Positions 35,601-43,395 of a stretch of 64,000 bases of DNA are shown here, piece by piece. The notes under the pieces were generated by a model that worked only from the letters and a program-made list of their open reading frames with translations, did no database searches and was not told where the DNA came from. How positions within the stretch are numbered: position 1 is the stretch's first letter; every line of letters starts with the position of its first letter. Source of the stretch: Planctomycetaceae bacterium (GTDB lineage Bacteria > Planctomycetota > Planctomycetia > Planctomycetales > Planctomycetaceae). The stretch is taken from NCBI GenBank assembly GCA_021732995.1, contig JAKFWA010000046.1, positions 1 to 64,000 of the forward strand. The letters are read 5' to 3'. The translations under genes were made by a program, and so were the position numbers.

Positions 35601-36182
35601 AAGCCCGGCACCGTGGGACGACCGATCCCCAATTGCGCGGCACGGGTCATTGATCCAGATACGCGCCAGGAACTTGGTGTCAATAAGCCCGGCCTCCTGC
35701 AGATCAAAGGCCCGAACGTGATGGTCGGCTACCTCAACCGCCCCGATAAGACAGCCGAGGCCATTCACGACGGTTGGTATAATACGGGTGATATTGCGAT
35801 TATCGATGACGAAGGCTTTATCACCATCACCGGCCGCCTCAGCCGCTTCTCCAAGATCGGCGGCGAGATGGTGCCGCATATCCGCATCGAAGAAGAGCTG
35901 GCCAAAATCGTGGAAGACCCGTCTTCCGAAGAACCCGAAATCCGAGTCGCCGTGACCGCCGTCCCCGACGAAAGCAAGGGCGAGCGACTGATCGTGCTCC
36001 ACAAGAAGTTGAACAAGCCAGTTGATCAAATCCTGAAAGCACTCAGCGCCGCCGGTCTGCCGAACCTGTGGCTCCCCGGCTCCGACAGCTTTTTGGAGGT
36101 CGAATCCATTCCCCTCCTAGGCACCGGCAAACTCGACCTCCGAGGTATCAAGGACGTCGCCATGGAAAAGTTCGCGAAGTAA
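32688..36182 (+). CDS. LplT-PlsC-acyl-ACP synthetase fusion (lysophospholipid recycling)
   Basis: A 1164-residue fusion. Residues 15-420 form an MFS transporter of the LplT type ([19 protein letters not shown]). Residues 440-640 form a PlsC-type acyltransferase with HxxxxD motif NHVTWLDG at about 462 and the FAEGG-type segment [11 protein letters not shown]. From about 690 an AMP-binding acyl-ACP/acyl-CoA synthetase: P-loop [16 protein letters not shown] at about 800, then GYGATELSP and the [18 protein letters not shown] segment. In E. coli LplT and Aas are separate genes and work together to import and re-acylate lysophosphatidylethanolamine; here they are one chain. The ATG at 32688 has AAAGGA upstream; the much longer open frame to the left is antisense to the preceding gene. 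Confidence 0.95.
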   Translation: METGVSGEQRGVGSKSFIGLILTQLFGVFNDNMLRWFAVPAAQTVMDKDLSLSVGLACFTVPYILFAVPAGFVADRFSKRTVIVTCKVAEILIMAIAIWAVSTGSPAFLFGVVALAGTHSALFTPSKYGAIPELVSHEALSTANGFMGLTTVAASAAGFVAGYALFGAVAPDLNNPPTISQLTLPAAALIGVAVVGTLMSLLIRRTPIANPERKPNFNVVAAAWYDLSLLKSNQALFRTALGVAFFWMLASLSQLTIDPFGQETLGLAKKDIGILGAILVLGLGVGSVLAGIASKGKVELGIVPVGAVGITLSSILLFVTGKYVDPTAVPTEQVSFYLCCFWLFTLGASAGFFDIPLEANLQHRSEASTRGTILAATNLMTFAFILGASVLFYVLRSVLHFSPGAVFLIGGLGTIPVIAFAFMVLPQATVRFIVWITSLLMYRIKVVGREHIPQEGGALIVCNHVTWLDGILMLLISDRPVRMLAYADYVAGKGWISWLCDTFGVIPIKGDGGPRALIQALKTARDAAINGELVCIFAEGGLTRTGQLQPFQRGLLRIVEGTQVPVIPAYLDELWGSVFSYHGGRFFWKWPSKWPFPISILFGRPIANPDSVTEVRQAVEQLGVDAVSHRHNFMIPPRQMLRACKEAKSRSKIADSAGMDLSGGKFLTATLALGRVLTREYIKADEKMVGVLLPPSAGGAIVNAALAVYGKTSVNLNYTLSDDVVNYCIKEAGIKRVITSKKFLEKKPMQLDTEVVLIEDVKERVGKMDKFMAAYGTFVEPVGLLERRLGLHRVGADELLTVIFTSGSTGEPKGVMLSHLNVGSNIASVNQLFQLTDKDTLLGVLPFFHSFGYCLMLWAPLILPPKGVYHFNPLDGRTIGQLCEKHRVTIIAATPTFLKTYLKRCTKEQMQHVNLAICGAEKLPEALAKEFQDAFGVWPTEGYGATELSPLASCTVPDERNNAAGTGQSGWKPGTVGRPIPNCAARVIDPDTRQELGVNKPGLLQIKGPNVMVGYLNRPDKTAEAIHDGWYNTGDIAIIDDEGFITITGRLSRFSKIGGEMVPHIRIEEELAKIVEDPSSEEPEIRVAVTAVPDESKGERLIVLHKKLNKPVDQILKALSAAGLPNLWLPGSDSFLEVESIPLLGTGKLDLRGIKDVAMEKFAK

Positions 36183-36232
36183 CCTGATTCACATTCAACT
36201 ACCATGCTTGCGCTAACAAGGGACGTCCCGCT

Positions 36233-36679
36233 ATGCCTTCTAACACTGTTCAGCTTCACCGAGTGCTGCGAACCAAGCCGGAGAAAGTCTATCGTGCATT
36301 TCTGGACCCTGATGCATTAAGTAGGTGGCTGCCACCGTATGGATACATTTGCAAAGTGCACCATATGGATGCCAAGGTCAAAGGCACGTTCAAGATGTCG
36401 TTCATCAACTTCGGGAGTGGTAACGGACATTCCTTTGGTGGCGAGTATCTGGAACTGATTCCGAACGCACTGATTCAATACACCGATCAGTTTGACGACC
36501 CGAATCTTCCCGGTGTAATGAAGATCACCGTGAGCCTGAAAGCGGTGTCGTGCGGAACGGAGGTCAGCATCGTGCAGGCCGGAATTCCAGCCGCGATTCC
36601 GGTGGAGATGTGCTACCTCGGCTGGCAGGAATCTCTGCTGCAGTTGGCCAATCTGGTTGAGCCAGACATTCCCGGCTAG
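36233..36679 (+). CDS. SRPBCC / AHSA1-family protein
   Basis: A 148-residue START-like protein of the AHSA1 (activator of Hsp90 ATPase homologue 1-like) group. Features: [20 protein letters not shown] near residue 21, the [20 protein letters not shown] strand pair, and a C-terminal [15 protein letters not shown] helix. The fold has a hydrophobic ligand cavity; substrates are unknown. The family is often encoded beside ArsR-like repressors, which is not the case here. It lies 51 bases after the fusion gene on the same strand. Confidence 0.92.
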   Translation: MPSNTVQLHRVLRTKPEKVYRAFLDPDALSRWLPPYGYICKVHHMDAKVKGTFKMSFINFGSGNGHSFGGEYLELIPNALIQYTDQFDDPNLPGVMKITVSLKAVSCGTEVSIVQAGIPAAIPVEMCYLGWQESLLQLANLVEPDIPG

Positions 36680-36778
36680 TGCTGCGTTCACACACGGGAA
36701 TCGTGCACCGGCTCAGGCAGTTCCCGAATCCGGAGTTTGCAGATCCGAAACGGCTCAATACTCATCCGAGAGACTGTC

Positions 36779-37360
36779 ATGGCGATCGATGTCAGTTGCG
36801 AGGGTTGCGGTAAGGACTACCGCGTCAAGAATGAACTGGCAGGCAGGCGGATCAAGTGCAAGGAATGCGGCGAGGCCATCACGATTCCCGATGAATCGGC
36901 GGAGGAGTACGTCGAGGAAGCAGAGGAAGAGTTTGAGGAGCCAGCCCGAAAACGGTCTGGCCGACGCTCGGGCCAGAAGGTGAAGTCGGGCAGAGGTGCC
37001 AGCAGATCAAGTACGTTGGGTGATGTCTTCGCTACGAATGCCATCTGGTTGAAGATGCTGGGCGGTGCTGTGGCTACTCCGATCCTGATCGTGCTGGTGG
37101 CGTTGCGAGCATCCAGGCGGGGGCAAGCCATTGACCTCACATCGCCCATCATGGTGATGGCTCTGATTGGAGCGATTCCAGCAGGCGCGGTGATCGGAGC
37201 GCTCTTTACGGTCAAGGAAGTCGTGGAGCAACGCCTGCAGACCGGGGCTCCAGTAGCTCTTCCCTTCGTGCTGCTCTTCGGGAAGGGGTTTGTGTCGGCG
37301 CTGCTGTGGGTTCCGTTGGTGATCGTCGTCGTGCTCGTTGTCACCATCGCCACTCTGTGA
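36779..37360 (+). CDS. Zinc-ribbon membrane protein of unknown function
   Basis: A 193-residue protein. Residues 6-30 are a zinc ribbon with cysteine pairs CEGC and CKEC (the MJ0042-like type often seen in planctomycete proteins). An acidic stretch (EEYVEEAEEEFEE) and a basic RKRSGRRSGQK stretch follow. Then three hydrophobic segments (about 90-110, 122-142, 165-193) suggest an integral membrane protein with the ribbon on the cytoplasmic side. The start at 36779 is favoured by GAGAGAC upstream and because the zinc ribbon follows directly. No function known. Confidence 0.85.
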   Translation: MAIDVSCEGCGKDYRVKNELAGRRIKCKECGEAITIPDESAEEYVEEAEEEFEEPARKRSGRRSGQKVKSGRGASRSSTLGDVFATNAIWLKMLGGAVATPILIVLVALRASRRGQAIDLTSPIMVMALIGAIPAGAVIGALFTVKEVVEQRLQTGAPVALPFVLLFGKGFVSALLWVPLVIVVVLVVTIATL

Positions 37361-37430
37361 GAACGCCACTCGTGTCACCTGCAGCGAATAAGTTCGCGCA
37401 GTGCCACCGGAGTGAAGCGATCAACTACTT

Positions 37431-37892
37431 CTACTTCTTAGCCGCCGGTTGCGGCGGCGGCGACAGGATTTCATCGAGCTGCCGCAGCGCGGCGGGCGTG
37501 GCCGGATAGACGAGCCGGTCCCCGTTGGGGAGGTGCGTAGGCGTAATGCGGTAGTCACCGAATTCACGCACCAGCGGCAGGATGATTTCTCGATCGGTGT
37601 AGCGACACTTATCAGAGAGTTTGAGCGGACCTTCAGGCAGCAGCCCCTGAACCGTCTTGCGTTCGTGAACGACGCCGTTCTCATCAACCGTAGCCAGGAC
37701 GATCCAGCCGGAATCAAGAATCTGCTGGACGTTGAGCTGCACCGGGTTGGCGGTGAAAAGAGCCAGACTCAGCAGCACCAGATACCAGACCACGGCGACA
37801 CTCGCGATGACAATGAGCCCGCGCGATAGCTTCAGGCCCGTGGTTGCGGCGCTGGCAGGAGACTCCACAGGTTGTGCTTCGCTGGAATCCAT
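37431..37892 (-). CDS. Single-span membrane protein of unknown function
   Basis: A 153-residue protein with one transmembrane segment (about residues 25-48, IVIASVAVVWYLVLLSLALF) after a short Ser/Ala-rich cytosolic tail. The extracytoplasmic part has ILDSGWIVLATVDENGVVH, DREIILPLVREFGDYRITP and a C-terminal Pro/Lys tail. No family recognised. ATG 37892 is used because GAGAG lies 11 bases upstream; the frame extends to 37946 with no better signal. It follows the TIGR04138 gene on the same strand by 93 bases. Confidence 0.8.
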   Translation of the reverse strand: MDSSEAQPVESPASAATTGLKLSRGLIVIASVAVVWYLVLLSLALFTANPVQLNVQQILDSGWIVLATVDENGVVHERKTVQGLLPEGPLKLSDKCRYTDREIILPLVREFGDYRITPTHLPNGDRLVYPATPAALRQLDEILSPPPQPAAKK

Positions 37893-37985
37893 TGTGAGCG
37901 AATCTCTCGCGCCGAGCGTGCTGGCGACAAGGTTCAAATTGAGCATCCCTGCCCGTCAGAGCCAACGTGTTTTGTTGAGGAGCGA

Positions 37986-38393
37986 CTACTTCTTGAACGC
38001 GCTGGAAACGTCCACCGCGTAGTCGCGCTGGAAGACCTGATCGAAATCATAGACTTCATAGAAGTCCGCGATTTGATCGCGATCCGTCTTCCGCATAGTG
38101 CCGCGCTCGATGAAGTCGAACACGATGCGTCCGAAGTCTTCAGTGCTATTCACGCCCCAGTACTTGAAGACGGCCAAGGCCATCATCCCGTACTCCTTGA
38201 GGGCCAGCTGGCGGATGCCGTCGAGTAACTCTTGACCAGAAATGTGGGCGCTTTCCTCTTCAACCTCGCCATCAGCATGTTCGGCAGATCGACCCAGGCT
38301 GCGTTGCGTGTGTCGCAGGGCAGCGTCCACAAAACAATAAGCATCGCGGTGATACTTCAGGCCGAGGGCGGCGGGTTTGCTGGCAGTGCTCAT
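37986..38393 (-). CDS. Minf_1886-type (TIGR04138) Plancto/Verruco-restricted protein
   Basis: A 135-residue protein matching my memory of the TIGR04138 family: [17 protein letters not shown] near residue 14, then [40 protein letters not shown] and the C-terminal [11 protein letters not shown]. The family is confined to Planctomycetes and Verrucomicrobia and has no known function. The ATG at 38393 is used. A lineage marker, it supports the planctomycete assignment. Confidence 0.92.
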   Translation of the reverse strand: MSTASKPAALGLKYHRDAYCFVDAALRHTQRSLGRSAEHADGEVEEESAHISGQELLDGIRQLALKEYGMMALAVFKYWGVNSTEDFGRIVFDFIERGTMRKTDRDQIADFYEVYDFDQVFQRDYAVDVSSAFKK

Positions 38394-38480
38394 GAATGAG
38401 ACTCACATGGAAACGTGTCGGAGGGAAATGCGGCTGTGTCACCCGGCGACAGGAAGGCACGAAAATCGATCTGGCGGGAT

Positions 38481-38509
38481 CGACCCCAGTCATCCTGACA
38501 GCGGGGTCG
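38481..38509. other. Inverted repeat between divergent genes
   Basis: CGACCCC (38481-38487) is complementary to GGGGTCG (38503-38509) with a 15-base loop. It lies between the TIGR04138 gene (minus) and the MFS gene (plus), 178 bases before the latter start. It could be a hairpin in a leader or an operator; there is no independent support. Confidence 0.35.
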
Positions 38510-38686
38510 GGGTTATACAACAGGGCTTTGTCTAACTGAAGCTCGTCTTTTGAGACTCCCTTATGGCGGATCGCTACATCCGACCGACAGCTCAAAGTTC
38601 AACAACAGACAAAATTCCGCCATGATGGTTCAACGTCCTGAGTCTCCGAACTTTCTAGGAACTCTCCCTCTCTTGAGGAAGCCACC

Positions 38687-40096
38687 TTGAGCGCTCCGAA
38701 CGCGTCAGCAATTGAGCTAGTGCCGCTCACGACCGCAGGACGTTACGTCATCCTCTTCTGCGCCTTTTTCGGCTGGCTTTGTGCCGGTTTTCTGATGGCC
38801 ATTACGTCCATCGCCATGCAGCCCGCCGCCATTGACCTGCTCGGTCGCACCGGAAGCATCGACGTTGCCCGATATCAGGAATTGTCGCAACGGGCGGCCA
38901 AGAACAAATCGGCAACTGCCTCCAAGGCGCCGTTGACCAAATCGGAGAAGGGTCAGCTGACCACCTGGAAGACTGACATCGGGCAGTGGTTCGCGTGGCT
39001 GCAGTGCGCCTTTTTGTTCGGCGCGGCGGCCGGCGGATTGATCTTCGGGCGGATTGGAGACCAGCTCGGACGGTCGAAAGCGATGGCGTTCAGCATTCTC
39101 ACCTATTCGACGATGTCCTTCGCGGCACGTTGGGCGGAGTCTCCGCCCCAACTGGTTTCCGTCTGGTTTCTGGCGTGCACCGGCGTGGGAGGTATGTGGC
39201 CCAACGGAGTGGCGCTGGTTGCGGAAGCCTGGGCCAACTGGTCGCGCCCCATGGCGGCCGGTGTCATCGGTACCGCCGCGAACATTGGCATCTTCATTCT
39301 GGCGACGGTTGCCGCGAAGTACCCAGCGACTCCTGCTCACTGGGACTGGATGATGTGGTTCGGAGCGGTGCCAGTAATTCTGGGCGCGTTTGCGTTGTTT
39401 GCGGTGCCGGAGTCACCGCGCTGGCTGGCAGCTCAACAACAGCCGACTGACGCGAGCAAGACCCCGGCACCAGCTTCATCGACGTTGGAGATCTTTCGGC
39501 CCCCGCTGCTGGGCGTAACGCTGGTGACTATCGTGCTGGCGACCATCCCTATCTTTGGAGCGTGGGGAGGTGCCAACTGGATGGCTCTCTGGGCCGCTGA
39601 CGCGGGCGACATGGCGACGCCTCCGAATCCGTTGCTCAAAGCCAACGTGCAGCAGTACCGGTCCGTCACCGGACTGGTGAGTAGTTTGATCGGCGGTTGG
39701 GTCGCGAGTCGCATGGGACGTCGCCTGACCTACTTCCTCACGAGCTTCGCGGCGCTCATTGCCGCTCAATACACCTTCTGGTTCATGACGCCGACCGATG
39801 AGAACTTTCTGTTGGGAGTGGCGGCGCTGGGATTCTTCAGCGGGATCTTCTTCGGCTGGATGCCGCTCTGCCTGCCGGAGTTCTTCCCCACCAAGTTGCG
39901 CTCCACCGGAGCGGGTGTGGGCTTCAACTTCGGTCGCATCATCACCGCGTTTACCGTCTTCGCAACGGGTTCGCTGATGGCGCTGTTTCAGGGCGACTAT
40001 GCTCGCATTGGTCGCGTGACCAGCCTGGTGTTCGTGCTCGGTATGATCTTCATCTGGTTTGTGCCGGACACGGGTCGCTCGGAACTCAAGGACTGA
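38687..40096 (+). CDS. MFS transporter
   Basis: A 469-residue major facilitator transporter with about 12 transmembrane segments. The between-helix motif GRIGDQLGRSKAM (about residues 122-134) is typical of the superfamily; a second one, ASRMGRRLTYFL, occurs at about 343. The first extracytoplasmic loop is enlarged (about residues 55-100, with a Lys-rich stretch). The C-terminal sequence PLCLPEFFPTKLRSTGAGVGFNFGR resembles sugar/metabolite:H+ symporters. The start is TTG at 38687 with GAGGAAG 8 bases upstream. It is the first gene of an apparent operon with a PqiA-like protein and an amidohydrolase. The substrate is unknown. Confidence 0.93.
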   Translation: MSAPNASAIELVPLTTAGRYVILFCAFFGWLCAGFLMAITSIAMQPAAIDLLGRTGSIDVARYQELSQRAAKNKSATASKAPLTKSEKGQLTTWKTDIGQWFAWLQCAFLFGAAAGGLIFGRIGDQLGRSKAMAFSILTYSTMSFAARWAESPPQLVSVWFLACTGVGGMWPNGVALVAEAWANWSRPMAAGVIGTAANIGIFILATVAAKYPATPAHWDWMMWFGAVPVILGAFALFAVPESPRWLAAQQQPTDASKTPAPASSTLEIFRPPLLGVTLVTIVLATIPIFGAWGGANWMALWAADAGDMATPPNPLLKANVQQYRSVTGLVSSLIGGWVASRMGRRLTYFLTSFAALIAAQYTFWFMTPTDENFLLGVAALGFFSGIFFGWMPLCLPEFFPTKLRSTGAGVGFNFGRIITAFTVFATGSLMALFQGDYARIGRVTSLVFVLGMIFIWFVPDTGRSELKD

Positions 40097-40105
40097 GGGA
40101 TAACA

Positions 40106-40696
40106 ATGGACCTCAAAGCCTGCCATTGCTGCGGCCTCATCCATCAGGTGCCGGTGCTGGAAGTCGGACAATCGGCCGCCTGCACGCGTTGTGGGACGAC
40201 GTTGTCAAAGCCCGGCGCAACGGAGTCGTCCGCTGGTAAGACGGCAGCCTTGGCACTCGGTGCCTTCTGCCTGTTCTGGCCCGCCGTGCTGTTGCCGATT
40301 CTGCAGATCGAACGTCTGGGACATCGCAGCGCGTCGAGCGTCCTTGGCGGCACGATTGATCTGCTCGCTCACGGTAACTGGCTGGTGGGTGGAGTCGTCC
40401 TGCTGTTCTCGATCGTCTTTCCGCTGCTGAAGCTGGTCCTGCTGCTGGAACTCTGTCTGCTGCGGCTGACGCACGCGAAACACCGTGCGCTGACCTATCA
40501 CATCGTCGAGCATGCCGGCAAATGGAGCATGATGGACGTCATGTTGCTGGCGTTCCTGGTGATGCTCGTGAAGCTCGGCAACCTCGTGCAGTTTCAGTTC
40601 GGCCCGGCTGTGATCGCGTTCATCGTGTGCGTCACATTGAGCATGGCTGCGTCCATGAGCTTCGATCCGCATTCGATCTGGAGTGAGGATGAGTAG
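40106..40696 (+). CDS. PqiA-like membrane protein with zinc ribbon
   Basis: A 196-residue protein of the paraquat-inducible protein A family: an N-terminal cysteine ribbon CHCCG...CTRCG (residues 6-31) and about four hydrophobic segments (for example ALALGAFCLFWPAVLLPIL, VVLLFSIVFPLLKLVLLLE, VMLLAFLVMLVKL). GKWSMMDVMLLAFLV is typical of PqiA. PqiA/YebS proteins work with MCE-domain partners in lipid transport between membranes, but no MCE gene is nearby and the protein is half the length of E. coli PqiA. GAGGGATAAC lies just before the start, 9 bases after the MFS stop. Confidence 0.88.
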   Translation: MDLKACHCCGLIHQVPVLEVGQSAACTRCGTTLSKPGATESSAGKTAALALGAFCLFWPAVLLPILQIERLGHRSASSVLGGTIDLLAHGNWLVGGVVLLFSIVFPLLKLVLLLELCLLRLTHAKHRALTYHIVEHAGKWSMMDVMLLAFLVMLVKLGNLVQFQFGPAVIAFIVCVTLSMAASMSFDPHSIWSEDE

Positions 40697-41966
40697 CACG
40701 GCCGCGATGTTCCGGGTGACCGCGCGCTGGGTGTTTCCCGTCAGCTCGCCACCGATTGAGAACGGCGTGATCGAAATCGTTGACGGTCGGATTGCCGATG
40801 TGCGCCAACTGCGCGGCACTGCGGATGATCGGACGCTCGATCTTGGTGCCGTCGCGTTGTTGCCCGGCTTGGTGAATTGTCACGCACATCTGGAATTCAG
40901 CGACCTCGCGTCGCCGCTCGGTGAACCCGCTGCGGCTGCCAGCGGCGCGGTTGAATACCCCTTCGCGGACTGGATCGGTCGAGTCGTCGCTCATCGTCGG
41001 AACCGAGTGACTGCTTTGTCGGAACTCGTTCACAATGGGCTCCAAGAGGCGATGAACTCGGGAACAAGGATCGTTGGTGAGATCGCAACAGGCGACTGGG
41101 CTCCGGAGTTCGTTGATTGGGATTCTCCGCGAGTCGTCGCCTTTCGCGAGAGCCTGTGCTTTTTGCCGGAGCAAACCACTCCACAACTGGAATTGTCTCG
41201 ACAACATCTGGCGCGTTGTCGGGCGGCGGTCGCTGAAGACCGTTCTCGGGCGATTCGCACTCCCGACTGGCCAGCGATGCCTCCGCGTGTGATCGGTGCG
41301 CTGAGCCCGCATGCGCCTTACTCGGTACTGCCGGAGTTGTTTGAATCTTTGATTCAACTCGCAGCAGACGAACAAGTACCGCTCTGCACTCACCTCGCTG
41401 AGACACGCGCCGAACTAGAGTTCCTCCAGCACGGCACTGGGCCATTGCGCGACATGTTGTCGCGAATCGGGCTGTGGCGCGACAATCTGCATCCGACCGG
41501 GCGTCGGCCGTTGGACTTTCTGAAATCGCTGGCGCGTCTGGAGCACTCGCTCATCGCACACGGAAACTATCTCGATCAGGAAGAATGCAGTTTTCTCGCC
41601 GAACATCCGCAGATCAGCGTGATCTATTGCCCGCGGACGCATCACTACTTCGGACACGCGCCTCATCCCTGGCGCGAGCTATTAGTTTCCGGTGCGTCTG
41701 TAGCTCTCGGGACTGACGGTCGCTCATCGAATCCCGACTATTCGCTGTGGAACGAAGTCCTCTGGCTCGACCGCATGACCGCAGCCCGCGAACGGCCCTT
41801 GTTGCTCGAACTGGCGACGCTCCGTGGCGCGCGGACTTTGGGGCTTGGAGTTGAAACGGGCAGCCTGGAAGTTGGGAAGCGGGCTGACACATACTTCATC
41901 CCCCTGACACCCGGCGCCGAATCTGACCCCTTCCGCAGCTTGTTTGGACCAGCCCAAAGTCGCTGA
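40689..41966 (+). CDS. Amidohydrolase (Mta/SAH-deaminase or chlorohydrolase-like)
   Basis: A 425-residue metal-dependent hydrolase of the amidohydrolase superfamily. Metal and catalytic residues: LVNCHAHLEF (HxH at 65-67), HAPYSVLPEL near 208, CTHLAETRAELEF near 237, RTHHYFGH near 320 and ALGTDGRSSNPD near 338. The pattern fits aminohydrolases acting on S-adenosylhomocysteine, methylthioadenosine, guanine or chlorinated triazines; which substrate is not decidable. The start ATG at 40689 lies in the last codons of the PqiA-like gene, so they are translationally coupled. A GTG at 40683 is an alternative. Confidence 0.92.
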   Translation: MSSTAAMFRVTARWVFPVSSPPIENGVIEIVDGRIADVRQLRGTADDRTLDLGAVALLPGLVNCHAHLEFSDLASPLGEPAAAASGAVEYPFADWIGRVVAHRRNRVTALSELVHNGLQEAMNSGTRIVGEIATGDWAPEFVDWDSPRVVAFRESLCFLPEQTTPQLELSRQHLARCRAAVAEDRSRAIRTPDWPAMPPRVIGALSPHAPYSVLPELFESLIQLAADEQVPLCTHLAETRAELEFLQHGTGPLRDMLSRIGLWRDNLHPTGRRPLDFLKSLARLEHSLIAHGNYLDQEECSFLAEHPQISVIYCPRTHHYFGHAPHPWRELLVSGASVALGTDGRSSNPDYSLWNEVLWLDRMTAARERPLLLELATLRGARTLGLGVETGSLEVGKRADTYFIPLTPGAESDPFRSLFGPAQSR

Positions 41967-42101
41967 CCGCTCCGCAGCCAGATCAAAGGCCTCTGACTTT
42001 GATGACGACATCATGATTCTTCGGGGATTCGTTGGCCACAATGCTCTTCGTTCTGATCGCGGAACGATCTGCAACATTGGCCCGTCGCTGTCAGCATGCC
42101 G

Positions 42102-43175
42102 TCATTTGCTGACATTGATCGAGCGAACCAGCACTCCGGTATCAGCGTTCCAAAGGAAAATGTTGAATCGGCAGGACCCGACCAGCTTGCCGTCGGGCGA
42201 GATGACCACATCGTGCGGGTCGTATAATTCACCGCGTGACTGCCAAATAGGTTTGCCCCGGTCGATGTCACGCAGTTCGATCAGGTGTTTCTCTTGGACG
42301 GCGGGATTGGCGTTGCCAATCGCGAAGCGTTTTCCATCGGGAGATACGCTGATCGATCTGTGGTAACCGGGGCGCGGGTCGATCAGCAACTGAGCCTTGG
42401 TTGTGTCGACTCCGGCCGTCCATAACAGACCTGTGGGCCGACATCCGAAGTCGTACGGCGCAGCTTCCGCTTTGCTGACCGGTACACAGCAACCTCCGGA
42501 AATCAGCAACCGTTTCCCGGTCGGATCGAATGCCGTAGCGACTCCGAACGTCGTCGCTTTGCCGTTCGGAGAATTCTCCTGCTTGTCGGCAGCCAGCCGA
42601 ATCGATGTCGCAAGTTTCCAGCTCTCGACTTCATACACATCGACGCATGAGGCCTGCTTGTCGAGATTGCGACAGAACGCGAGCAGACGCCCATCGTGTG
42701 AGAATGAGACGCCGTTCAGTCCAACCTCGCGGTCGTTTACTGACTGAGTCACCTTAGCGGTTTCGACATCCCATAACCGCAAGCGGCCTTTGCTCGCACT
42801 GACCAGGCGGCGACCGTCCTGTGAGAACGCCAGGCTCTGGATTTCGCCGTCGTGGTCACGCAGTTCACGCAGGAAGGATTCCGTGTTTGCGTCCCAGAGC
42901 CGTACGGCACCATCCTTACCACCAATCGCTAGCACTGTCGGGGCAGCCGGTGAAAACGCAATGGACCGAGCCGGCGTGCCGTCCAGCTTCACGACAGCGT
43001 TCCCAGTCGCGACCTCGAACACATGCACACGATCGCCGCAGCAAGCAACCAACTTGCTGTCGCTGGAGAACGACATTCCCCAATGTAGTTGCCCATACGC
43101 CCGCGATGGCAAGCCGATCGCCACAAGCCCCAGGATCAAGCACGGAACCCACAACCGAATTGTTGCTCTGCCCAT
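42102..43175 (-). CDS. Secreted WD40-repeat protein
   Basis: A 357-residue protein with a signal peptide (residues 1-27, ending RAYG) and WD40-type blades. Repeats are visible as DSKLVACCGDRVHVFE, TVLAIGGKDGAVRLWDANT, GRRLVSASKGRLRLWDVET, and later ones with GKLVGSCRFNIFLWNADTG. A beta-propeller is predicted. In planctomycetes such proteins commonly stand next to DUF1549/DUF1553 genes, as is the case here: it is downstream of two of them on the same strand. Partner unknown. Confidence 0.92.
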   Translation of the reverse strand: MGRATIRLWVPCLILGLVAIGLPSRAYGQLHWGMSFSSDSKLVACCGDRVHVFEVATGNAVVKLDGTPARSIAFSPAAPTVLAIGGKDGAVRLWDANTESFLRELRDHDGEIQSLAFSQDGRRLVSASKGRLRLWDVETAKVTQSVNDREVGLNGVSFSHDGRLLAFCRNLDKQASCVDVYEVESWKLATSIRLAADKQENSPNGKATTFGVATAFDPTGKRLLISGGCCVPVSKAEAAPYDFGCRPTGLLWTAGVDTTKAQLLIDPRPGYHRSISVSPDGKRFAIGNANPAVQEKHLIELRDIDRGKPIWQSRGELYDPHDVVISPDGKLVGSCRFNIFLWNADTGVLVRSINVSK

Positions 43176-43395
43176 AAGACATGCTCTTCAACGGCGCTCA
43201 AGGTTTCTGATGGTTTCCGCCCGACCGCAGTCGGGCAATCAACCGCTTGTTCGTAATGTGCGGAACATATGTTTTCAATCATTCACCCAGAGATTCGCCG
43301 CGTGGATTAAGACCAGATATCAGTTCAATGGCATGCCAGTTCTCGCTGCGCGAATCACTCGCCGCTACGTGTTGCGGCTCAGATCAGTCTCCTGA

